From contig CAICTM010000001.1 in assembly GCA_903772945.1 (NCBI GenBank), forward strand, positions 124,001 through 188,000: a DNA stretch of 64,000 bases. The letters run 5' to 3'. The notes beneath the pieces are model-generated. The model worked only from the letters and a program-made list of their open reading frames with translations. It ran no database searches and was not told where the DNA came from. The position numbers and the translations under genes were made by a program. The stretch's first letter is position 1; each line of letters begins with the position of its first letter. Below are positions 32,717 through 43,675 of this stretch, in pieces. Origin of the DNA: Seminavis robusta. Lineage: Eukaryota; Bacillariophyta; Bacillariophyceae; Naviculales; Naviculaceae.

Positions 32717-34009
32717 TCAGACTGTTTTCTTGGATCTGGTGGAAACCCGAATGCCAAGGGATTTGACGACAATAAGCCCCAAAAGAGAGACGAGGGCCAC
32801 GATGGGGGTGTAAATGCTTCCAATGAGTAGAGCTTCCACCACCATGAAGAAACCAAAAAACAACCACGCAGATCCCAGCAGGACGATCTGAACAACAATA
32901 GGCAGATCAAGGGCATCAAACCACTGCAACACCCGGATTCCCCATGCAACATGTTTTGGCATGCCATTTTTGTCGTAGTCATGGCAGAAACTGGAAGAAG
33001 TGGACATGCAGAGCATCCTGAAAGGTGCCAATGCCATATGGATCCCATCATGCTGGGACATGGCTGTAACACCATATTGCAACTCCACATGCTCCACAGC
33101 AACGTCTTGGAGGGAGATGTAGGAGGAAGCCTTGATACCATCAACCAGAACTACGCCGTCGGGAGTTAGTGGAGCATACAAACCCTGCCTGACAACGTTT
33201 CGGATGCTCAACACGGTACTACCTTCATCATGTGCACTTTGAAGGACATCCCCAACCTCAAGTGAATCAGCCCGCACAGGATTCTTCTTGCCTTCAATAA
33301 ACACCATGTGAGCTCCCGTGATTTCAAGAGGAGATCTATTGCCTTCAGAACGGATCTGAAGAAACTTGGTGGATGTGGTTGGGTCGAGATGACCGAATGC
33401 ATACACCTCCTGGTACTTGTTTCCTGTGAGAACATTGTCTCCAACAGATAGGGCTTTCATGGAAACTTCCCCCTTTCCTTCAACCTGAACAGTTGAAACA
33501 GCAGAGAAACAAAAGCCATTGTCGTTGCCGGGCGCAGGAGCTGAATCCAAGCCGCCACCAGAAAATGTTCCCTTGTAACTTGTGAAAGAGTCCATATAGG
33601 ACGTTCTGCCACTGTGTTCAGAGTTGAAGCTGGAAGTACCATCCTTCCCACACATTCCGTGAACAACTCCGCTCCCTCCTGGATGGGATCCAGCATAGGA
33701 AGTCACGTCTAATGAAGGAGGGATTGTACAGGCGGTGAGACGACAGTTTGAACGAGTATAGGATATGATGATGCCAGCTTTAGACGGCCTGTTGCAGAGG
33801 GAAAGAGACCAGATCCCAGAGGTCCACACAAGCTGGACATCCAACACTGGCTAGCTGGGGCTGGGCGTACCGTAAACTTTGCTATCAACAACCGTCCAGC
33901 AGTCACCGCTAGAACTATGGGATTGTACATCACTTGCGCTATACTGGCCATCGGCACGTCCAGCAAGGAGAACGGTGACCGAGAAGAGCTTCCAACTTGA
34001 GAAAAACAT
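32717..34009 (-). CDS. Cytochrome b5 domain fused to a Hint (hedgehog/intein-type) domain, membrane anchored
   Basis: CDS complement(join(32717..33708, 33871..34009)), 376 residues, with a 162-bp intron (GTACGC...TTAG) inside the cytochrome b5 domain. Residues 1-21 are a signal peptide (MFFSSWKLFSVTVLLAGRADG). Residues 22-80 match cytochrome b5: DCWTVVDSKVY, DVTSYAGSHPGG and CGKDGTSSF, with haem ligands probably His55 and His78. A Ser/Gly linker follows. At Cys113 a Hint domain starts (NGFCFSAVSTVQV, ALSVGDNVLT, EITGAHMVFI with the T-x-x-H pair at 177/180, LEVGDVLQ). Two hydrophobic C-terminal segments (from about IVVQIVLLGSAWLFFGFF) probably anchor it. The Hint domain could cleave the chain before Cys113 and free or lipidate the b5 part. 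That function is inferred. Confidence 0.9.
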
Positions 34010-35536
34010 GGCGTTGCTTTGCTTCAAAACGGAAAGATCTGGCCTTGCTGTGAGAGACGGATTTGAAATTGTGAACATCAATCCAATCCATGCAAAGGAT
34101 CCAACCAGCTGGCTAGGTATCTTTCAAGAAGATAGTTCCTCTTGCAAATACTACTACCGTGTCGAGTCCACGCCACAATTTTAGCTAGCCAGAGGCCAGC
34201 TAGAGTAGACAGTTACTAGCTAGCTAGAGTAGAGCGAGTAGCTACTAGCCAGAGCGGCTGTCAGAGAGCACCGACAAGAGAGGGCGATTTCTGCTGGTCC
34301 CACACCCGTTTGGCACGATTCCGTGTAACCTTTACATGTATCGACGTACGTGCAGTACTAGCTAGCTAGGTAGTAGGGAATCATATTTGTTGTAAGTTAT
34401 GAGCAGCCACCGGTACCGGGAACGCTTTGTGTCCAGGGTTTCCACGATCATTGACCGTGGGAGTCAGTCCTACCGTACCAAAGGAAGGCTGAAAGCTGTG
34501 CTGCTGTAGAAACTGGCCAGCTGGAGTGGTCAAGGATGCCATCACCGGTACATCCACTATCCTGTGATGAATAGATTAATCTAAACGTTGATCAGGCAGA
34601 GGAAAGGCAACTTCTTTGACTAGATACGGATCTCAAGTTGCGTTCGCATTATGGTTTCATGGGTATTGGCTTGTTTGCTTGTGCTTCCGCTCCAAGAAGA
34701 CGCTTGAGGTTGGATATGGTTTTGCTGCTTACTAGCCACTCTTTATCTGCACCTTTGATAAGCATCCAAGAGCAAGTAAGTGATATCGGGGGCAATTCTT
34801 GTTCCAACATGTTTGGACGACCGGTCTGAAGGGGATGAGCAAACTTGCCCATGGCTCTGTGTTGAATTTGTTAGAGCGTTTTTGTAAAAATTGTGTGCGA
34901 TAAGCCAATCTTTTACTTTGGCTGTTTTTCTCTATTGGATTTGATTGGATTGCATTGGATTAGATTGACGAATTTCGTCTTTTTAACTGATTTTGGCGAG
35001 TCACACTCCATTACAATACAGGGCTATTGCAAGATTTGCCCATCCCCGAAGGCCGATCTTCGATTTCTTCTGGCAAAGAACGATTGTGGCATCCGTGATA
35101 TCCCATTCATTGACCTTCAGATCTCATGACGGAAATGTGTGTGCTGCAGACTAATTTCACCCATTCTTGAGGCTCTTCTTCCCAAGAGACTGACTCCAAT
35201 GAGCAAGTTTACTAGCTAGTACCAATGGCTCAAGGAAGGAGAATTGAAACATTTATTTCTTGGATGTGACTTTGCTATTTTAGGGCTACTGGCACCGGTG
35301 CGGGTCAGCAGCTTCGCTAGCTTTCGTTTCAACCAATGCGTTCGCGGCCCCTCCCTTTTTGCGCCAAAACAGACCGGACCCGACCCTTTCCACCGCAAGA
35401 GAACGCCAGATCCAAGAGGGCAACAAAGCCATGGAAGCAAACAGCAAACATCCATCAAGCTGCCTCTCTCCACCTCCTGACTCTCCCGCTACGGTAGCTA
35501 GTACCGTTCTCTCTATCTGTTTGCCATTCATTCACC
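34010..35536. other. Long intergenic region with CTAG-rich repeats
   Basis: No gene is seen. At about 34180-34250 and 34350-34370 the sequence is rich in CTAG and GCTAGC words, with weak short repeats. Small open frames at 34638-34829 and 34893-35129 have no recognised domain. Confidence 0.5.
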
Positions 35537-36911
35537 ATGTCCACAGACCCTAGCAGCAAGAAGCAGAAGCTTTCCCTTCTCGCGGAGAAGAGCCAGAAGA
35601 ATGCTCCTCCGGCTACCATCGATTTGCTCATGCAACAGGAGGAGCTTTGGGTGAATCAGATCCTTCCCTGCCTTGGCATGGGGCAGTTTGCGTTTGTGGG
35701 ACTTGTCAGCAAGCAGATGAAACATCTCTATGAGGAATACTGCAAGACCGTGGAAGATCCTCCTGCCGTCGTCGAGACATTAGTCTATTTTCCCAGCGAC
35801 ACGAGAACAAGACCAGCGACAAGCACCGACACATTCTACGGTGCTACATTCTGCAATTTGGCGCTTGCTGAATACTGGCACAACTATCGATACTCGAAGC
35901 GTTACAAGATGCCGTGGAATTCGGACGTCGGCGAAACAATTGCAAAATTGGGAGCATTCCTCTCCTGAAATGGGCACGTGAAAAAGGATATCAATTGGAT
36001 AGATGTGCGTCCGCTGCCGCTGGTGCCGCTGAAGGTGGGCATCTCGAGGTTCTCAAGTGGCTTCATGAAAAGTTGGATGCACCTGGGATGCTGCGACCTG
36101 TTCGGCTGCTGCTGCTGCTGGGCATTTCGAAATTCTCAAATGGGCTAGGGAAAATGGATGCCCTTGGGATGCCAAAACTTGTTCCTTTGCTGCTAATGGT
36201 GGGCATTTCGAAATTCTCAAATGGGCTCGTCAGCATGGCTGCCCATGGGATAAATACACACTTGAAGGTGCAGCCAGTTCTGGCCATTTTCAAGTTTTCA
36301 AATGGGCAGAACTCAATCATTGCGAATTTCCGTCCCCTTGTAGTATTTGCCCAGATATTGCTGAAATTAGACATTTGGAAATGCTGAAATGGTGTCATGC
36401 TCGTGGTAACCTACCCCCTGGTATTGAGGACGGTGTCGCTCGGTGTGCTGCCCGTGGTGGGCAATTGGTGGTATTGCAATGGTTACATGAGATTGGATGC
36501 GCTTGGAACAAGACGGTATGTGAGGAAGCGGCAAGAAGGGGTCATTTAGAAATGCTCAAATTTGCCCATGAAAATGGATGTCCCTGGAGCTCATCCACAT
36601 GCTCACATGCTGCAAGCCATGGCCAGTTGGAATGCCTGAAGTACGCTCGTGAAAAAGAATGCCCGTGGGATGAGTGCACGTGTGCAGCAGCTGCTAGCAG
36701 TGGTCACTTGGACGTGTTGAAATGGGCTCGTGAGCATGGCTGCCCATGGAATATACAAACTTGTCATAGGGCTGCTGAGTATGGGCATCTGGAAACACTG
36801 AAATGGGCCCATGAAAATGGATGCACCTGGAGCAAAAAGACCTGGCGCTTCGGTTGCAAGCATGAGCATGTGAAAAAATGGCTGCGCAAGAATAAATGCC
36901 CGACAAAGTGA
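35537..36911 (+). pseudogene. Ankyrin-type repeat protein of the diatom W-rich kind, two frameshifts
   Basis: The ATG at 35537 starts an N-terminal region of about 140 residues without repeats. From about 35955 on come roughly ten units of the type GHLEVLKWAREHGCPW followed by TCxxAA, an ankyrin-like repeat common in diatoms. The frame shifts twice, each fitting one missing base: near 35950 (between AKLG and SIPLLKWAREK) and near 36077 (in GATGCACCTGGGA). After bridging, the repeats run in register to the stop at 36911, about 459 residues. It was probably a protein-protein interaction scaffold. It is now a recent pseudogene or an assembly artefact. Confidence 0.85.
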
Positions 36912-37981
36912 ATGATTTGATTTTGCCTGATGCGATGATCCAATGATTCCGTTCGATTCGATTCGCAGGCACTCGGTATGGTACCGGTAGTAGTAGATAA
37001 AGCCTGGTCTCTAAAAGTATGTTTCCACCTGAGCTGCGTACCGTGTATGTAATCCTCGTTTAGTTTATGCATACCTTCGGGCCAGCAAGCAAGCATCGGC
37101 TCATCGTCAGCTCCTGGGTCTCTTTTTAAAAAGAAATGAAGGGACGTCGAGTCGTTGCTTTTCGTTCCGGTCTCCCGGTTAGTCATTTGATCGGAATGGT
37201 GTGAATGGAGTGCCTTCCTCAGCACGCCACCCACTGGACCGCCACAATTAAGTACCTCCTTCTCAGGCGCTTTCACGCAAGACGAAGGTCGACAGGGGTG
37301 TAACCGATGTGATAGCGTTTTATGCGTTCTTGCAGATATCCTCGTGTCTCCTTCTAACTATCCGCAGAACAGGACACCACGACAAACGGATCCATTATGG
37401 CTGATTATAATAATGTCTTATTTTACGTGCAACGAATGTTGCTCCTGGATCATGGGTTGGCTTCAACGCAAATTTGTTGCCTTCTTTGGCTTCTTAATTA
37501 AACCCTGGTTCACATTGAATCCTCAGCTAGTCTAAGTAGTGATCACAAAATCTGATGGATTCTGCGTTTTGCGACTCACTACCCAGCCCTCAGATAGGAC
37601 AACCGTCTCATGATGTCCATTTGTAGAATCCTAGAGACACTAATCCCACGGCTGACGCAAAACTGTACAACCTCTGAGTAAGACTCTGCACCGCTTTGCA
37701 TGACCTGAAGAGGTTGTTGAGTGGCGATTGGCAGACAACGTGAAAAAAAATTGTGAATTGGTTTTGGGTAGATTGGTTTTTGATGCATGAAGGGAAGAAG
37801 AGAGTGTATATGATTGTGGTTCGTAGAATATGAACGAAGTGATGTGTGCAGTTATGATGATCCCCCCCGTTAATGAAAGAATTTGTGTTGGGCATTTTGG
37901 AAAAGGTTGGGTTGAATTGAATTGATTGGAAAAGCAGCAGAGCAGACCAAGGAGTGAGCAAGTTTGTCTTCTTCAGGAGTG
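36912..37981. other. Intergenic region
   Basis: Nothing recognisable is seen; all open frames are short. At about 37860 there is a C-run (ATCCCCCCCG). Confidence 0.5.
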
Positions 37982-38344
37982 TCAAAGAACAAAATCACTG
38001 GGAGGACAACTGCTGAGAAAATCTACCTGATAGACCAATTCTTCGTCGGATAGAGCATTGCCGTTGAACTGATTGGAGGACGATGGATGGGCATAATTAT
38101 TGCTGGAGGTGCTGCTGCTGGCCGTGGAAGGTTGAGTGTCAATCTCCATGGACATATCAGCAGTGGATGCTTGAGTTGTCATGGCACTAGCATTAGTGTC
38201 CATCATGGCATTATCAGGGACTTGGGGTTCTTCTTTCAACTTGCGTCGCTTGGTATCTCGGTCAGTTGCCTCTGCATCCGCGAGGGGATGACTGGCGGCG
38301 GTCGGGGCTGAAAATTCCATCATGGTCCCACAAGTCCAGCCCAT
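37982..38344 (-). CDS. Small hypothetical Ser/Thr/Met-rich protein
   Basis: From the ATG at 38344 an open frame encodes 120 residues that are low-complexity and polar: a basic KRRKLKEE stretch, then Met/Thr/Ser-rich sequence, with an LSDEELVYQ segment near the end. The basic run could be a nuclear localisation signal. No homologous family is recognised. It may be chance. Confidence 0.4.
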   Translation of the reverse strand: MGWTCGTMMEFSAPTAASHPLADAEATDRDTKRRKLKEEPQVPDNAMMDTNASAMTTQASTADMSMEIDTQPSTASSSTSSNNYAHPSSSNQFNGNALSDEELVYQVDFLSSCPPSDFVL

Positions 38345-38902
38345 TATCTTCCTGATCTCGCTCTTTTCTTGACTGCTCGTCTTCTTCGGAAGTACACTGT
38401 ATGTACTGGTCGGTCAATCTGTTATCTCGTCCGCTGAGATGAAAGCACTTGGTATGGTCGGCTCCTTGCTGTCAGGTTGTGTGGTTTGTGAGAGGGAGGA
38501 TTCAGCGATGGAGCTGGGTGTTCTGCTGCGTCAACGGTATCTTTGGCGTGACGTTGAAGATTCGATGCATTCGAGTGATTCGATTCAATTCGAATCATTC
38601 GAAGTGACCAAGACACTCGCTCTCGTGATCGAGACTGACATACCGTACGGTACTGTACACGTGTACGGCACGGTACATTGCCGCTAGGGGAAGTACTGCG
38701 GTAGTATCTCAGCCGTACCAGTACCAGGTACCGGTACGTGTACCGGTACCATACCGTACGGTACGGCATGAGAGTGCTCTGGGCTCATCATGGCCCAGAG
38801 ACTGAACTCAAGGCTATGCACGTCCCGACTCCCGAGGATCCCGACTGTGCTTCCAATGCACTTTGAAAGGCTCAGCCGTCGACAGAACACAATCAGGAAG
38901 CA
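38345..38902. other. Intergenic region rich in GGTACC palindromes
   Basis: Between about 38640 and 38770 many overlapping GTAC/GGTACC/CCGTACGG words occur. The strand is nearly self-complementary and could fold into a hairpin. No gene is seen. Confidence 0.6.
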
Positions 38903-40216
38903 ATGGAAGAGCAGTGGGAAACAGATGCCAAGGAGGCCAACCAAGAGGCACTCAGACAAATCCGGCGGCACGTGCCTGTCAATGTTCGAGGACTCTCAGA
39001 GGCCGCCTTGAGTCGTAACCCATCTCCCAACGGGATGAATCTGCCCAAAACAATGGCAAAGAAATTCAAACGAACCAATGTGCTCATGCTCCTTCGAGTC
39101 AATCCAAGTGCTATTGAAAGGATGCATCCCTCCTCACTGGAAAACATTCGAGTGACAGGTCTCACTCTGACGGAACGGCGTGCCCTGCATGCGCATTTGC
39201 AGCCCCTGGGGATCGCGTGGAGTCGGAATAAGACCCTAGACGCGACGATAGAGCGAAGATGGAGTTGGTATAGCAGGTTGAGGTCCAATTTTCAGGAATC
39301 TTTGGCCGTGTACAACCGTCACTTAACCCAGTATGGGCCTCCCAATGATCATCCCTATGCAACCCGGGAAAATCCCAGTGCGGGTTGTCCCTTGATTGGG
39401 AAACAGTGCCCTGTTAGAGCTGACAAGGCGATGGACTATTCGGGTGACTATGGCTGGACAGAAGAAGCGGAATACGAAGAATACGGGGGAGGCCATGATG
39501 TTGTCGGCAACCGCAATGATCCAAAGGCCAAAGCCATGCAGCAACCGGATCTCAATGATCCAAATGCCAAAGCCATGCAGCAGTTGGAGCTTTCCAAAGA
39601 AAGGAGGGCTAATGAAAGAGCAGGCATCCTGAAGAAACACTACAAAGGAGTCCTATATGTTGCAAAGGCCAATGGTAGTTGTGAACAAATGGATGAAGCC
39701 GTGGACAGAATGGAAAGAGCCCTGACATCATGGATTAAAAGCAGCATCACCAAAACGGAGTTCACCAATGACGACACGGACATGCAAGTTGCTTGCTTCA
39801 CGAATGCTCTGAATGGTCTGAAGCTGGTTGTTTTGCATTTGGCAGCAAGATCTGGAATGAAGACGCATGGAAAGAGGAGTGCTGGAGATGATGGTCCTGA
39901 CCGAAGAAGTGCTCTCGAGTGCGGCTTGGCAGAAGAAGTGTTCGAGTATGCAGCAACGATCTTTGCGTACATCAAGGATCGGATGGATGTGTTACAGGTG
40001 AAAGATTCACGGGTTTCCAAAACAATGGAGTTCTTAGAGGACTTGCTTGATCAGCTGCATGGCAGAAATGTTACCTCTCTTGGGAGGCTTGGCGTGGATA
40101 GACCAGAGAGGTCACGCAAGCCCAAAACAGTTTTAGAAATACAGGAGGACATTAAAAACGGGTTGATCCAGCAGGAAGGTTCTTCGTCTCTTGATGATTC
40201 TTGGGTGGTGGTCTAG
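38903..40216 (+). CDS. Unknown 437-residue protein
   Basis: Single exon from the ATG at 38903. The N-terminal half is basic and contains a leucine/arginine-rich block (RTNVLMLLRVNPSAIERM, LTLTERRALHAHLQPLGIAW). It may be a helical fold seen in other diatom proteins of unknown role. The middle has a short repeat (NDPKAKAMQQ then NDPNAKAMQQ). The C-terminal half is mixed helical sequence. No catalytic motif is visible. The long frame and even composition support a real gene. Confidence 0.75.
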   Translation: MEEQWETDAKEANQEALRQIRRHVPVNVRGLSEAALSRNPSPNGMNLPKTMAKKFKRTNVLMLLRVNPSAIERMHPSSLENIRVTGLTLTERRALHAHLQPLGIAWSRNKTLDATIERRWSWYSRLRSNFQESLAVYNRHLTQYGPPNDHPYATRENPSAGCPLIGKQCPVRADKAMDYSGDYGWTEEAEYEEYGGGHDVVGNRNDPKAKAMQQPDLNDPNAKAMQQLELSKERRANERAGILKKHYKGVLYVAKANGSCEQMDEAVDRMERALTSWIKSSITKTEFTNDDTDMQVACFTNALNGLKLVVLHLAARSGMKTHGKRSAGDDGPDRRSALECGLAEEVFEYAATIFAYIKDRMDVLQVKDSRVSKTMEFLEDLLDQLHGRNVTSLGRLGVDRPERSRKPKTVLEIQEDIKNGLIQQEGSSSLDDSWVVV

Positions 40217-40787
40217 AGTGCCCTGTTCTGGAAGGCTTGCCAGGCAAAGGGTGCGAAATAAATGTCAAACATCTTACTAGTAATTGATGACTTTATCACC
40301 CAGCTTACTAGTATTGGTCTTGAAAATTAAGATATTGGTCTGCAACCACGCACCAGGTTTTTATATATTTCAGGATAGTGCCAGCTTCATGGGTGTTTCA
40401 TCCGGAGACTCTAGCTAGCTAGGTACGGATATCCCGCTCAAAAGCCCTTTTGAGCTGGAGGATACCCGCCATCTGTTTGCCAGATCTGAGTGCGCTGTTT
40501 GATGAACTAACCGGCTTGAAACTCAAATGACGTCAGTGTGGAAACAAGCGGATGTCGAGGAAAGCCACACAAAACACAAAAGACGGAGGTGACAACCCTT
40601 GCGAGAAAGATCTTCATCTTGGCCAACATTGGAGCCACTGATATTTGGTTGCTTATATTAGACTACATGTACCTGATTGGGCTTGCAAGACTCTGAAGAG
40701 CAAGATTCCTATACGAATAGGCACCATATTTGGCTCTTGGAAGAGGTACACATTTTTTTTGTCGCTCTCGAGCAACCCATTTCGAAA
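40217..40787. other. Intergenic region with a hairpin
   Basis: The sequence GCTCAAAAGCCCTTTTGAGC near 40436-40455 is an 8-bp stem with a 4-base loop, downstream of the previous stop. It could be a transcript-end structure. The rest is the promoter of the EttA-like gene. Confidence 0.5.
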
Positions 40788-43251
40788 ATGACTTATCCCA
40801 AGGCTACCGTGATGGCTGCCCTCATCCTGGCATGTTCTGCCGTACAAGGATTCCAGCCCATTGCACCTAATAATGCTCGGATGACCGTGTCGACGCCGTC
40901 TGCTTTTGGATTGACACCCAATGACGATCACTACCGCCGGCAGTTGCCTCTCACAATTCTATTTGGGAAGAAGGCTGCCCGCAAGAACAAGGGCGGAGGC
41001 GGGAAAGGTGGAGGCGGAAAAGGCGGCGGTGGGAAAGGTGGAGGCGGCAAGGGACAACCCCGTCAAGAAAAACAATCCGTTCAAGATCAGCGCTTTGATG
41101 CTGCGACTCGACAATTCATGTTTACCATGGTTGGATTGACGAAAATGCTACCCGACAAGTCCAAGAATATTCTGAAGAATATCAACCTTTCCTTTTATCC
41201 AGGTGCAAAGATTGGAGTGGTTGGTCTGAACGGGAGTGGAAAGTCAACTCTTCTCAAAATCATGGCCGGTATAGACAAAGAATTTGATGGTACGGCTCGT
41301 CCCTTACCAGGTGCATCCATTGGATACCTATCTCAGGAGCCAGAACTAGAATTTGAAACCGTCCAAGAATGCGTCGACGATGCCGTCAAGTCATCTCAAG
41401 CTGTTCTTGACGAGTACAATGAACAATCTCTCAAGCTGGCCGATCCCAATATCGATGACGAGGCAATGAATGCCGCAATGGCTCGCATGGAAAAACTCAA
41501 CGATCAGATTGAAGCCGGTGACCTATGGGATCTGGATCGGGTCGTGTCCAGAGCCATGGATGCTCTCCGAGTTCCGCCAGGAGATGCCAAAACTGCCGTG
41601 CTGAGTGGAGGAGAAAAGCGCCGAGTGGCGCTTTGTCGGTTGCTGTTGTCCAATCATGATATGTAAGTTTGATTTCGAAAGAAATGTGTGCAATCTTGCT
41701 TGTTTGCATTTTTTTAAAGTATGTTGCTAACCCATCAATTGTCACTGTTGTTGCTAACCTCATCAATTGACACTGTTACTCATGCTTTTTCCGGGCTCAG
41801 GTTGTTGCTGGGTATGTTCTGTGTGAAAGCGATGTTGCAAGCAAAATGTCTTCTTAGGCGCAAAACTGTTCTCACAATCCAAGCATTGCTTTCCTCGTTA
41901 CCTCTACTCAACAATCATCATCGTCGTCTTCCTCCATTCATGGCTATCAGACGAACCCACCAATCATCTCGATGCTGAATCGATTCAATGGTTGGAAATG
42001 TTCTTGGCACAGTTCAAAGGAACTGTGGTGTGCATCACTCACGACAGATACTTCTTGGAGAATGTTGCGGAGTGGATTTTGGAATTGGATCGCGGAGAAG
42101 GTATCCCTCACAAGGGCAACTACTCCAGTTGGTTGGAAGCCAAGAACAAACGGCTCGCCGAAGAAAAGAAGGAATCTACTGCTGCTGCCAAGGCTGTTGC
42201 TGCCGAATTGGAATGGATTCGGTCAAATCCCAAAGCCAAGGGAAACAAGAGCAAGGCACGCCTCAACCGATACGACGAGCTATTGGCTGCTGCGGCACCC
42301 CAAGAATTACGCAATGCTGGACAAATCTACATTCCTCCTGGACCCAGATTGGGAGATAAGGTCGTGGACATACAAAATCTGCGCAAATCCTTTGATGACC
42401 GCCTGCTGATTGATGACTTGAGCTTTGAAATGCCCAAGGCGGGCATTGTGGGCGTCATTGGACCCAATGGAGCCGGTGCGTAGACCCTAAACAATCTACT
42501 CTGTTCTTGCACATAGTACTGATGGATTCGTGCCTCTAACATTTGAAACCACCACTCGTTTCTGTTATTGTTTCTGCAGGCAAATCAACCTTGATCAAGA
42601 TGCTTTTGGGCAAAGAGTCTGCGGACAGTGGTGTCATCGACATTGGTGACTCCGTCAAAATTGTCTCGGTGGGTCAAGAGAGAATGGATGAACTTCAGGC
42701 GGACAAAACAGTTTTTGATGAAATCAGTGGAGGCCTAGAAGAGTTGGAATTAGGCACCGCATCAATCCTGTCCCGCGCCTACCTCAGTTGGTTTGGTTTC
42801 AAGGGAGGACAACAGCAAGCCATGGTTGGTAATTTGAGTGGTGGAGAACGGAACCGGGTCCAGTTGGCAAAGATTCTAAAGGCCGGTGGTAAGTGCAGAA
42901 TCGAGCTCACAAACGGTATTTTCAAGAAGCAACCCAACTTACTTTTTTGCCTCTTCTGCCTCTTCGATATCAGGTAACTTTATCATCTTAGATGAGCCGT
43001 CGAATGATCTAGATGTGGAAGTGTTGCGGGCACTAGAGGAAGCTTTGTTGCATTTTGCTGGATGTGCCATGGTGGTTTCTCACGATCGATACTTCCTGGA
43101 TCGGGTAGCAACACATATACTAGCTTGCGAGGGAGACAGCAAATGGTTCTTCTTCCCCGGTAATTATCAGGAGTACGAAGAAAATCGGTTGCAGCGTTTA
43201 GGGCAGACCAGCATCAAGCGCATTACCTACGCACCATTGATCAATGCCTAG
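40788..43251 (+). CDS. ettA: EttA-like ABC-F ATPase, plastid-targeted, five exons with an 11-nt microexon
   Basis: CDS join(40788..41662, 41801..41811, 41951..42475, 42580..42888, 42974..43251), 665 residues. The N-terminus has a hydrophobic signal ([16 protein letters not shown]) with a GFQP plastid-type junction, then a Lys/Gly repeat (GGGGK x4). Two ABC domains follow: Walker [10 protein letters not shown] (146-154), signature LSGGEKRR and Walker [12 protein letters not shown] in the first; [17 protein letters not shown] and [12 protein letters not shown] in the second. There are no membrane segments. The order and C-terminus ([24 protein letters not shown]) match bacterial EttA, which binds the ribosomal E site and throttles translation. 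In the plastid it likely acts on the 70S ribosome. The exon of 11 nt (GTTGTTGCTGG, 41801-41811) supplies LLL of Walker B. Confidence 0.95.
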
Positions 43252-43675
43252 GTTTAAGAGAGTTGGGCAAGCTAGACTAAACTGATAATGTCGGATCAGA
43301 GAGTCTCCTTTTCAGACGCAGTTGTTGTAGCACTCCTAATATGACACTGGGATAGGGAGGGAAACACTGGTAGCAACTCTAAGCAAAACTGATCGGCCGA
43401 GAGACAGACAGCGTTTCTCCTTCCTTTCCTTTACACACCATCTTGGTCCGACTCGAATCGGGTGGGAGAGAGCTGTATCAAGCTCGTCGCATACGCACCA
43501 GCGACAGGGTGTAGCGAAATGAGATACGTATGATTCAGAGTGGAAGCGAAACTAAACGGAAAAACTTGCCAAACCTACATCATCTATTTACACATTTTGC
43601 CTAGTGCTTGTGCAAGACTACCACCTTTCCGTAGCTCCTCTGTACAAACACTTGCTAGCAACTAGCTACATCACC
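43252..43675. other. Intergenic region between convergent genes
   Basis: 3' ends of the EttA-like and carrier genes. No other feature is seen. Confidence 0.6.
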
